DNA from: Acinetobacter sp. A47
GTDB taxonomy: Bacteria; Pseudomonadota; Gammaproteobacteria; Pseudomonadales; Moraxellaceae
DNA length: 64,000 nt
Direction: 5' to 3'
NCBI RefSeq assembly: GCF_000805455.1
Contig: NZ_JSUS01000032.1
Location: 372,001-436,000 of the forward strand
Below, piece after piece: positions 24,164-31,778 of this stretch (positions are counted from its first letter, which is position 1; each line of letters begins with the position of its first letter). The notes under the pieces are model-generated. The model was not told the origin of the DNA and did not search any database. It worked only from the letters and a program-made list of their open reading frames with translations. The position numbers and the translations under genes are program-made.

Positions 24164-26272
24164 ATGAATACTCAATTCCGTTTATCCGTATTAACGGCTG
24201 CGTGCCTGTCTGTTGGCTACAGCAGCACTACCTTTGCTGAAACTGCACCTTCTGGCACCAAAACCTTGGCTACCATTGTGGTAACTGCCAGCCGCGAAGG
24301 TGAATCGATCAATAATACCCCTGCTGCAATCAGTAAAATCGACAGCACGGAGCTTGACGATCGACATGCAACATTCATTGGACAGGTGTTGAATCAGACC
24401 CCGGGTGTATTAATGAATGACCTGGGCAATGAACAGCATATGATGTCGATTCGCCAGCCGATGACCACGGCAGCAGTGTATCAATATCTGGAAGATGGGA
24501 TTTCGATTCGCCCCGTGGGTGTGTTTAACCACAATGCCTTATATGAAGTGAATCTGGCGGGCATTGATAGCATCGAAATTTTACGCGGCCCTGCCAGTAG
24601 CTTATATGGTAGCAATGCAATTGGTGGAACCATCAATTTCCTGACCAAAGCACCCAGTGCTAACCCTACAGCCGATCTTGGTATCAGTGCCAGTTCTGAA
24701 GGATATCGCCGTGTCGATGTTGGTGCATCCAATACCTTTGATAGCGATTGGGGTGAACACGGTTTAAGGCTTTCGGCCTATGCCAGTGATCGAGGCGATA
24801 GCTGGCAAGACCACGCACAAAGTAACAAGCAGAGCATCACCTTGCGACATGACTGGCACATTTCGGATGCCACCCAACTCAAGAATATTGTCAGCTACAG
24901 CCATCTGCAGGCCGACATGACCGGTAACCTCAATCTGGAAGATTACCGTAAACGTCCAGGCTATAGCTATCAGACCTTTACTGATCGCAAGGTTGAGGCG
25001 ACCCGTATTTCTTCACAGCTCAACCACCAGTGGAGTGATCAGCAACAAAGTCAGTTCACCGTGTATTACCGTAATAATACAACGGAACAGAACCCAAGCT
25101 ACAGCATCCGCACCGATATCAAAAATGGGAAACCGACCGGTACCTATAGCGGGCAAACAACAGAAAATGCCTTCCAGTCCTATGGCTTAAACATGCAGCA
25201 TTCAGCTACGCTAGATCAGGTCAAACTGATTGTCGGGGCCATGGCAGATCACTCCCCCAATCAGGCCAAAACCAATGATATCGAGGTTTTTCGTGATCCG
25301 GACAGCCTGGTTTATACAGGTTATAAACAGCGTCAGTTATTACGGGATTTTAATGTTGACGTCAATAATCAGGCGATTTATGCCCAGGCAAACTGGCAGG
25401 TTTTACCTGTATTAAATCTGGTCGGAGGAGCACGCTATGACTGGATCAGTTATGACTATGAAAATAAATTGACACCTTCAAAAATCACGGGTGCCCCAGA
25501 TGAAACACGTAGCTTTCATAAGGCCAGCCCTCAAGTCGGTTTTGTCTGGAACCTTAGCCCGGCCATGGACATCTATAGTAACTGGTCACAAGGTTTTGTA
25601 CCGCCAGAAGTCAGCAGTCTGTACGGCGCCAATCTGGTGACCCCAAACCTGAAAGAGGCCACCTTTAACAATATCGATGCAGGTATCCGTTTCCAGATAC
25701 TGGATAATCGTCTGGATGGGGAAATCACCTTATACCGTTTACAAGGCAAAGATGAGGTCATCAACTACACCAAACCGGATAATACCCGTGAACCGCGCAA
25801 TACAGGTAAAACCTTGCATCAGGGAATAGAAATTGGTGGAACCTGGGCATTCAGCGATCAATATGCCCAGCGTCTAAAGCTTTCTGGTAGCTTTGCACGC
25901 CATGAATACAAAACTTTTCAACCTTCAAGCACACTCGATTACAGCGGCAATACCATGCCAAGTGCGCCTCAGGCATTTGGTACGCTTGAGTACCAGATCA
26001 AGCCAATACCGGAGCTACTATTGTCCGCAGAAGCCGTTTATGTAGGTTCTTACTGGATCAATGATGCCAATACGGAAAAATATGATGGTCATACTTTATT
26101 AAATCTGCGTGCCAATTATCGTAAAAATGCCTATGAGATTTATGGGCAAATCCTGAATGCCACAGATAAGCATTATGCAGAAAGTACTTCGTTTAGTAAT
26201 AATCAGGCCAGTTATACGCCTGCTGCACCACGAACCTATCTCTTGGGCTTAAGTTATCACTTTGGAAAATAA
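24164..26272 (+). CDS. TonB-dependent outer-membrane receptor, substrate unresolved
   Basis: The 702-residue protein has a signal peptide ending near TTFAETA (residue 24), a TonB-box region (LATIVVTASREGES), a plug domain (FIGQVLNQTPGVLMND, SIEILRGPASSLYGSNAIGG) and a 22-strand-type barrel ending in LLGLSYHFGK. The start at 24164 (MNTQFRLSV) fits the signal peptide. A frame seven codons longer is unlikely. The gene lies after the metal-binding-like DUF2946 gene and before cobamide genes on the other strand. A copper/zinc chelate or a cobamide are both plausible ligands. The plug segment EQHMMSIRQPM is Met/His-rich, which favours metal. Confidence 0.85.
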   Translation: MNTQFRLSVLTAACLSVGYSSTTFAETAPSGTKTLATIVVTASREGESINNTPAAISKIDSTELDDRHATFIGQVLNQTPGVLMNDLGNEQHMMSIRQPMTTAAVYQYLEDGISIRPVGVFNHNALYEVNLAGIDSIEILRGPASSLYGSNAIGGTINFLTKAPSANPTADLGISASSEGYRRVDVGASNTFDSDWGEHGLRLSAYASDRGDSWQDHAQSNKQSITLRHDWHISDATQLKNIVSYSHLQADMTGNLNLEDYRKRPGYSYQTFTDRKVEATRISSQLNHQWSDQQQSQFTVYYRNNTTEQNPSYSIRTDIKNGKPTGTYSGQTTENAFQSYGLNMQHSATLDQVKLIVGAMADHSPNQAKTNDIEVFRDPDSLVYTGYKQRQLLRDFNVDVNNQAIYAQANWQVLPVLNLVGGARYDWISYDYENKLTPSKITGAPDETRSFHKASPQVGFVWNLSPAMDIYSNWSQGFVPPEVSSLYGANLVTPNLKEATFNNIDAGIRFQILDNRLDGEITLYRLQGKDEVINYTKPDNTREPRNTGKTLHQGIEIGGTWAFSDQYAQRLKLSGSFARHEYKTFQPSSTLDYSGNTMPSAPQAFGTLEYQIKPIPELLLSAEAVYVGSYWINDANTEKYDGHTLLNLRANYRKNAYEIYGQILNATDKHYAESTSFSNNQASYTPAAPRTYLLGLSYHFGK

Positions 26273-26279
26273 TCACGAC

Positions 26280-26309
26280 AAGATATGGCTTCGCTAGCGG
26301 CCATATCTT
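26280..26309. terminator. Bidirectional terminator between receptor and cobS
   Basis: AAGATATGGC / GCCATATCTT, a perfect 10-bp stem with a 10-base loop, followed by short T/A runs. It separates the convergent genes. Confidence 0.75.
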
Positions 26310-27055
26310 TAAACCCGCAGATAAAATGAGGCAACCACGAAGCTCAATATCAGGCCGGTCTCGGCCAGCTCGATCGCAGCGCCAACGGTATCTCCGGTAA
26401 ACCCGCCAATGCGCTTTATAAAGCACCTGCGTAAATAAAAGAGAATGAACAAAAAGGCAGCCATAGCAAACAATCCGGCCCAATAAAACATACAAAGCAA
26501 TGCTATTGTAATGACAAAAAACATCCATAAGGCCGTTTTGGGTAGATTTTCAAGCAATGAACTGGCAAGTCCATGTGCGCGTACATAGCGCGTAGTGAGA
26601 AAGAAAAACAATGGTACACTACGCCCAAGCATCGGCAGTATGATTAAAAACAGATCAAGCTTTTGCTCCAGCAAGACATACAGTGCAGCAAATTTCAGCA
26701 GACAGACAACGACTAAACTCAGCACCCCGATTGGCCCGCAAGCCGGGTCTTTCATGATTTTCAGGGTACGTTCCGGATCACCAAAACCACCCACCCATGC
26801 GTCTGCCGTATCTGCCAGACCATCCAGATGTAATCCTCCCGTCAGCCAGATCCATAGCACTAAAACCAAGGCAGCACTCAAGATGACAGGCAGCTTTGCC
26901 AATAGCATTGCAACTGCAAATAAAACCAGTCCGAGCAACAGGCCGACCACAGGATAAAATAGTAAGGACTGGCCATTTTGCCTTGCATCAGGCAGTACTT
27001 TAAGTTCAATGGGCAAAACTGTCAGAAATTGCAAGGCAATCCAGAAAGGTGTCAT
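26309..27055 (-). CDS. cobS: Adenosylcobinamide-GDP ribazoletransferase (cobalamin synthase)
   Basis: This 248-residue integral membrane protein has about six helices and the CobS active-site signature LHLDGLADTADAWVGG (about residues 73-88), with the acidic residues that bind Mg. Further conserved parts are MKDPACGPIGV and RCFIKRIGGFTGDTVGA. It joins adenosylcobinamide-GDP and alpha-ribazole (or its phosphate) to complete the cobamide. It is last in the minus-strand cob group, about 100 bases after a phosphatase gene whose terminator precedes it, so it may have its own promoter. Confidence 0.92.
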   Translation of the reverse strand: MTPFWIALQFLTVLPIELKVLPDARQNGQSLLFYPVVGLLLGLVLFAVAMLLAKLPVILSAALVLVLWIWLTGGLHLDGLADTADAWVGGFGDPERTLKIMKDPACGPIGVLSLVVVCLLKFAALYVLLEQKLDLFLIILPMLGRSVPLFFFLTTRYVRAHGLASSLLENLPKTALWMFFVITIALLCMFYWAGLFAMAAFLFILFYLRRCFIKRIGGFTGDTVGAAIELAETGLILSFVVASFYLRV

Positions 27056-27103
27056 GCGAAACAGCTCAACTCAATCAGATTTATCATGCATGGATTATGA
27101 AGA

Positions 27104-27136
27104 AATAAAATCGGGAATAGCAAGGCTATTCCCGAA
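27104..27136 (-). terminator. Terminator after the phosphatase lipoprotein gene
   Basis: TCGGGAATAGC / GCTATTCCCGA, a perfect 11-bp stem with a 3-base loop, followed on the minus strand by TTTTATTT. Confidence 0.82.
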
Positions 27137-27158
27137 TGAAACGGCTGAATATCTTAGT

Positions 27159-28742
27159 TTATTGAATTTGATAACATTGTTTCAGCTTTAAATAATCATA
27201 ATAAAAACGGCTATTTCCATAACGTGCGTAGTTACAACTCGGCTTAAACAAAGTTTCTTTCTCGTTATAGAACATTTTTACCAAGGTTGTGCCTTGCTTG
27301 TTTTGATAAATATCCCACTGTAAATTCGCTGCCATTGGGGATACCACCTCGCCTCGCCAAGCGCTGCCATTGTAACTATAGGTTTGGCGTAAAGGTAAAG
27401 GTTGCATCATATCGAGCAACTCTAAACTGGTCGCCAATGGAATGAAGATTTCGGCATGGGCAAAACGTAATACCGCACGATGTGTCTGTTGCTTTTCCAC
27501 AATCGCATCGACCTGTTTAAACAAATCCTGTTTTAAGCCTTGAGCAATTGCACTGGTCACTTTATCCGATTCGGTAAAACTAGGCCCTTTACTATAAAAA
27601 TCATTGGCATCGTTAAATTCGGCATAGAATTTTGCCGCTTCAACTGGCATGTATTTATCGAAATCAACATTTTTTAGCTCTGTCTGCATGCCCCCAGCAA
27701 TTGAATACAGTTCATACAGGTATGCTGCTGCATCCACTGCACTGGCGATGGTGTTTTTGCCCTTGCCTTTTTCAGTGATGCTTTCCCCATTTGGCGCTGT
27801 TACGGTATATGTGCCGCTATTACTAAAACTATAGCCCGCGCTTCCCAGTTTCTGAATAAATTCCGGCTTAAAAATCGGCTTCAGCACATTCATGGCGATC
27901 TGCTCTGCCTGATGATGGGTAGCCAGTTCAGCCAGCTTACTGGCCAGATCTGCATTGTCTTCTTCAAACTGCTGATAGGCCTGACTGGCATCATAGATGG
28001 CCTGCTGTGAAACAGATAACGGTTGAGCCAGATCGTTGTCTGGATTCAAGCTATGAAAATACAGTTTAAAACGATCAACGCCGCCATCTTCAACCGAAGG
28101 TACGCTACTGCTAGCCAGACTGGTATATGAAGCTGGTGTAATCTGTGCCTTCAAAGCCGGTTGCTGTCTGATCAGCTCGGCAGTAAAAAATTTTGCACTA
28201 TCTACTGCACGGTCTACACCCGAGCTTTGTACCAGTATTGAGGCAGGCTGGGTTGACGCCGTTTTAAATAACTCAGGCAAGCGTTGCAGTAACCGGTCTG
28301 CAATTCCACGATGCTCCTGAATACCGGTCATGGATTCGTTACCATAGCCGAACTGACGAATGCCCTCTACTCCATAACCCAGCAGGATATTGGCCTTCAT
28401 CATGCTTTCCAGATCAGCCCCAAGCTGTTCCCCTAACGGCGTAAGTGCCTGTTCAGCCTTGGCCTGTTTCCAAAGGTTATACAGCGCCAGATCATATTTG
28501 ATACTGGATAAACCGCGCGAACCATGACGAGCCACCAGTTCGGTAAATACTGGCTGGAAGCCTGATGGAATGGCTTCATATTTATTTAGGTTTTGCTGAG
28601 GCTGATAAGGGGTTTTGGTTTGATAGTATTTGCTTGGTGTACCGGTTTCTGTTGAGGACTGGTTGTGTTGATGGTCATCGTTGTTGCAGGCCGCCAATAA
28701 AATGCTCACGCATAACACACTGCTTTTTAATAGCATCTTCAT
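27159..28742 (-). CDS. Histidine-phosphatase lipoprotein (clade 2, MINPP-like)
   Basis: The 527-residue protein has a lipoprotein signal with lipobox LAAC (Cys19), then a clade-2 histidine phosphatase domain. The phosphohistidine motif is ARHGSRG (Arg72, His73). The proton-donor motif near residue 435 reads FAHAEIF: HAE is typical of multiple inositol polyphosphate phosphatases, whereas classical phytases have HD. It would dephosphorylate inositol phosphates or other phosphoesters at the periplasmic face of a membrane. It lies within the cob cluster, between cobC and cobS, but a direct cobamide role is not evident. Confidence 0.82.
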   Translation of the reverse strand: MKMLLKSSVLCVSILLAACNNDDHQHNQSSTETGTPSKYYQTKTPYQPQQNLNKYEAIPSGFQPVFTELVARHGSRGLSSIKYDLALYNLWKQAKAEQALTPLGEQLGADLESMMKANILLGYGVEGIRQFGYGNESMTGIQEHRGIADRLLQRLPELFKTASTQPASILVQSSGVDRAVDSAKFFTAELIRQQPALKAQITPASYTSLASSSVPSVEDGGVDRFKLYFHSLNPDNDLAQPLSVSQQAIYDASQAYQQFEEDNADLASKLAELATHHQAEQIAMNVLKPIFKPEFIQKLGSAGYSFSNSGTYTVTAPNGESITEKGKGKNTIASAVDAAAYLYELYSIAGGMQTELKNVDFDKYMPVEAAKFYAEFNDANDFYSKGPSFTESDKVTSAIAQGLKQDLFKQVDAIVEKQQTHRAVLRFAHAEIFIPLATSLELLDMMQPLPLRQTYSYNGSAWRGEVVSPMAANLQWDIYQNKQGTTLVKMFYNEKETLFKPSCNYARYGNSRFYYDYLKLKQCYQIQ

Positions 28743-28841
28743 GATTGATTCTGGTTATAGCTTAAGAAATTGTTGTGTATCATAGGCAGCGCTAATGACA
28801 GTTCGATTACACGCGCTATAAAACCGGACAAGCCCCAATCC

Positions 28842-29459
28842 CTACCGGGTTGCGCTTTTTTCATCGAAATGAATTTTACTGTCAATCTGGGCCAAGTTGA
28901 AAGCATACAGCTTTCCTAACGCTGCGGGCATAGTTAATAGATCATCCAGTTTATGCTGCCGTGCCAGACAAGTCAGCAACTTGATCACGCCACCATGTGT
29001 CACAATCAAGGCCTTGTGCCATTGATGCTGCTGCATTTGAACATAAATTTCATTAAAACCATGCAGAACACGTTGTTGGAATTGATTCAATGACTCCCCA
29101 TTCGGCGCATGATATTGCGTTGGAAATTGCCAGAAATTTGCCAATAACTCAGGTTCATTTTCATAAATAGTTTGGGTGGAAACGCCCTCCCAATCGCCAA
29201 AATACATTTCCTTGATATCAGCATTAAGTCGTAAGGGCAATTCGAGTTGTTCGGCTAATGCTGCCGCAAATTTTTGGCAGCGCTGCAAGGGCGAGCTGAT
29301 AATCACATCCCATTCCATCCCGGCATCCATTGCTCGCTGGATGGTCGATTGCATTTGCAACCAGCCCTGTTCTGTCAGTGCATCATCCAGATGGCCACGC
29401 AAGGTATGGCTCAGTGTGGTTGCACCATGTCTTAATAAATCAAGGTGCAACTTTTTCAC
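28842..29459 (-). CDS. cobC: Alpha-ribazole phosphatase-type histidine phosphatase
   Basis: The 205-residue protein is a clade-1 histidine phosphatase. It has the N-terminal LDLLRHGATT motif (His near residue 11), the second Arg in SSPLQRCQKFA, and the C-terminal THGGVIKLL with the second catalytic His. Context, with a 20-base overlap with cobT, makes it CobC, which removes the phosphate from alpha-ribazole-5'-phosphate or adenosylcobalamin-5'-phosphate. Sequence alone would not separate it from phosphoglycerate-mutase relatives. Confidence 0.85.
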   Translation of the reverse strand: MKKLHLDLLRHGATTLSHTLRGHLDDALTEQGWLQMQSTIQRAMDAGMEWDVIISSPLQRCQKFAAALAEQLELPLRLNADIKEMYFGDWEGVSTQTIYENEPELLANFWQFPTQYHAPNGESLNQFQQRVLHGFNEIYVQMQQHQWHKALIVTHGGVIKLLTCLARQHKLDDLLTMPAALGKLYAFNLAQIDSKIHFDEKSATR

Positions 29460-30510
29460 CGGTCACCGCTGCCTCAGCAAAGGTCGCCATCTGGTTATGC
29501 AACACACAAGCCAGTTGAAGCATGGACAATGCAGCACCTGCACCGCTGCCTTCACCCAGCCGTAAATTCATATTTAAAATCGGTTGGGCTTCTAAGGCTT
29601 TTAGCACACGCTGATGCCCATATTCAGCCGATTGATGTCCAAACAGCATCCATGCCCGAGACTGTGGCTGGATGCGCACTGCACACAAGGCTGCAACCGA
29701 ACTGATAAAACCATCCACCACAATGGGCAGACCCAGTTGTGCACAACGGATATAAGCCCCCGTCATTGCTGCAATTTCCAGACCACCAACAGCTGCCAAG
29801 ATTTTTAAGGCATCATCAGCAACACTGGCCCGATGAAGCTGGATGGCCTGATCAATAACCGAAATTTTATGTTGTAGCTGCTGGTTATTAATGCCTGTAC
29901 CCACACCTGTCAGTTGCGCGGCATTTTCATTTAACAGTAAACATGCCAGTGCTGAAGCCGAGCAGGTATTGCCGATGCCCATTTCACCCGCAATAAAAAT
30001 ATCGGCAGCTTGAGCTTTGGCGCGGTCAACGCTGTCTTTACCCAGTTGCAAGGCGGCTAAGCACTCCTGTTCCGTCATTGCAGCCTGCTGGGTAAAATTG
30101 GCAGTACCAGCACGGATACAGTGCCGTTCAACCCCCACATAATCATAGGCTTCACCGACCGTGCCACAATCTACCACCTGTAAATGGGCATGATGATGTC
30201 TGGCAATGACACTGATCGCTGCACCGCCTGTTGCAAAGTTCTGTAGCATCTGACGGGTCACTGCTTGCGGATAAGCCGAAATATTTTCTGCAACGATGCC
30301 ATGATCACCAGCAAAGATTGTAATCCAGGGATGCTGAATCTGGGGATGGACTGTGCCTTGCAAGGCTGCCAGCTCAACAGCAATCTGCTCCAGATCACCC
30401 AATGCACCCGTAGGCTTGGTCAGTTGCAGTTGACGTTGTTCGGCTTGTTGTTTGGCATCTAAATTAGGTTGTTGTACGGCAGCTAAAAACCATTGTGTTT
30501 GTTCAGTCAT
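29440..30510 (-). CDS. cobT: Nicotinate-nucleotide-dimethylbenzimidazole phosphoribosyltransferase
   Basis: The 356-residue protein (start MTEQTQWFLAA; an ATG four codons earlier overlaps cobU more) is CobT. It activates the lower-ligand base by moving phosphoribose from nicotinate mononucleotide. Visible features are LTKPTGALGDLEQIA, FAGDHGIVAENISAYPQ, AGEMGIGNTCSASALACLL and the C-terminal LRLGEGSGAGAAL, which carries the catalytic Glu. The gene overlaps cobC at its end and lies against cobU at its start, so the three are one translational unit. Confidence 0.95.
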   Translation of the reverse strand: MTEQTQWFLAAVQQPNLDAKQQAEQRQLQLTKPTGALGDLEQIAVELAALQGTVHPQIQHPWITIFAGDHGIVAENISAYPQAVTRQMLQNFATGGAAISVIARHHHAHLQVVDCGTVGEAYDYVGVERHCIRAGTANFTQQAAMTEQECLAALQLGKDSVDRAKAQAADIFIAGEMGIGNTCSASALACLLLNENAAQLTGVGTGINNQQLQHKISVIDQAIQLHRASVADDALKILAAVGGLEIAAMTGAYIRCAQLGLPIVVDGFISSVAALCAVRIQPQSRAWMLFGHQSAEYGHQRVLKALEAQPILNMNLRLGEGSGAGAALSMLQLACVLHNQMATFAEAAVTGEKVAP

Positions 30511-30511
30511 G

Positions 30512-31030
30512 TTATTTCTCATCTTTTAAAATCATTGGAAAGCCTGCTACACAAAACATGACCTTATTGGCGATTTGGCCTAGAGCCTGATGTAAACGGC
30601 CGGCTTCATCGACAAAACGGCGGCTGATTTGCCCCATGGGCACAACGCCCAGCCCCGTTTCATTGCTCACCAGAATGATTTTTGATTGTAACTGCGGCAG
30701 AACTGCCAAAAGTTTTTCGGTTTGCTGTTGCTGTAGTGCCGGGTCTTCAGCCAGCAGCAAATTGGTCAGCCACAAGGTCAGGCAATCCACCAATATCAGC
30801 TGGTTAGGCTGGTCACATTGCAAAAGCCGGTCAGCAAGATCAACCGGTTCTTCGCACACTTGCCAATGATCAGGACGTTGCTGTCGATGATGTTCGATCC
30901 GCTGCTGCATTTCATCGTCCAGTGCCTGCGCTGTTGCAATATAAATGACGGATAAACCCGAATCCTTGGCGATTTGCTCTGCCAAACGGCTTTTGCCCGA
31001 GCGAGCGCCCCCTAAAATCAGTTGCAACAT
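30512..31030 (-). CDS. cobU: Adenosylcobinamide kinase / guanylyltransferase
   Basis: The 172-residue protein is a bifunctional CobU/CobP. It has the P-loop GGARSGKS (residues 7-14), the catalytic-His region EHHRQQRPDHW near residue 46, and VDCLTLWLTNLL and VSNETGLGVVPM segments. It phosphorylates adenosylcobinamide and transfers GMP to give adenosylcobinamide-GDP, the substrate of CobS. It begins 2 bases after the upstream 2H-phosphoesterase gene and is followed immediately by cobT. Confidence 0.94.
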   Translation of the reverse strand: MLQLILGGARSGKSRLAEQIAKDSGLSVIYIATAQALDDEMQQRIEHHRQQRPDHWQVCEEPVDLADRLLQCDQPNQLILVDCLTLWLTNLLLAEDPALQQQQTEKLLAVLPQLQSKIILVSNETGLGVVPMGQISRRFVDEAGRLHQALGQIANKVMFCVAGFPMILKDEK

Positions 31031-31032
31031 AT

Positions 31033-31653
31033 CTAACCTAATTCAATTTGCTGATAAGGATACAGTAAACCCTGTAAAATCTGTGCCTTATAATAGCCGA
31101 AAGTCAGTTTTTTCACCTGAATCTTTAGGTTTTTTAGAGGAAGTTGTTGTATCCGCTGCAATACCGTATCACTTGACCCAGCATCACGGTACACACCTAA
31201 AGTAATATGCGGGCAATATTCAAGTGCAGCAATCTCATCACTAGCCAAAGCAAGTTGTTGACGAATTTGAGCGAGTACACCCTCCCGATCTGTAATCTCT
31301 AGGAACAAGGCACTGCTAAAGCTATCAATCTGTGTGATTTCCAGCTGAAAAGCATTGAGCTGTAAGGCTTCAAGTCGTTTGATCTGCTGCTGTAATTGCT
31401 GAACCAGAAAATCATCATTATATTGTTTTTTGGCTGTTGTCATAAATCCGCACACAAATAAGGTCATGTGATATTGGCGATGATTAGGAAGCAGCAAGTC
31501 TGAAAAGTGCAACCGCATCTGGTCTAGATACTGAATTAGCTCTGGCTGTTCAATTTCCACATACCACAATCCGTAGTCTGAGCGGCCATGATGCCATTCA
31601 GGATAGTCCCGGTCTTCGGTCGGACACAGCAAGGTTGAGGGTTTCAATCGCAC
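31033..31653 (-). CDS. 2H phosphoesterase (2'-5' RNA ligase/LigT-like)
   Basis: This 206-residue protein has the two HxT/S motifs of the 2H superfamily: YHMTLFVCGF near residue 61 and CPHITLGVYRD near 147. These bind and cut cyclic phosphodiesters. Members include RNA 2',3'-cyclic phosphodiesterases and enzymes for nucleotide-derived cyclic phosphates. The gene ends 2 bases before cobU and heads the cobU-cobT-cobC run. Its link to cobamide metabolism is only positional. No specific substrate can be named. Confidence 0.78.
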   Translation of the reverse strand: MRLKPSTLLCPTEDRDYPEWHHGRSDYGLWYVEIEQPELIQYLDQMRLHFSDLLLPNHRQYHMTLFVCGFMTTAKKQYNDDFLVQQLQQQIKRLEALQLNAFQLEITQIDSFSSALFLEITDREGVLAQIRQQLALASDEIAALEYCPHITLGVYRDAGSSDTVLQRIQQLPLKNLKIQVKKLTFGYYKAQILQGLLYPYQQIELG

Positions 31654-31778
31654 AAGAGGATGATCAGTAAACTATAGAATATCCTCATTAAAACATAAGC
31701 CTGCACAGAATGGCAGATCACACCATTACATTGATTTAATACTGTGTCAGTTCATCTCGGCGACTTGCCGGCTGAATG

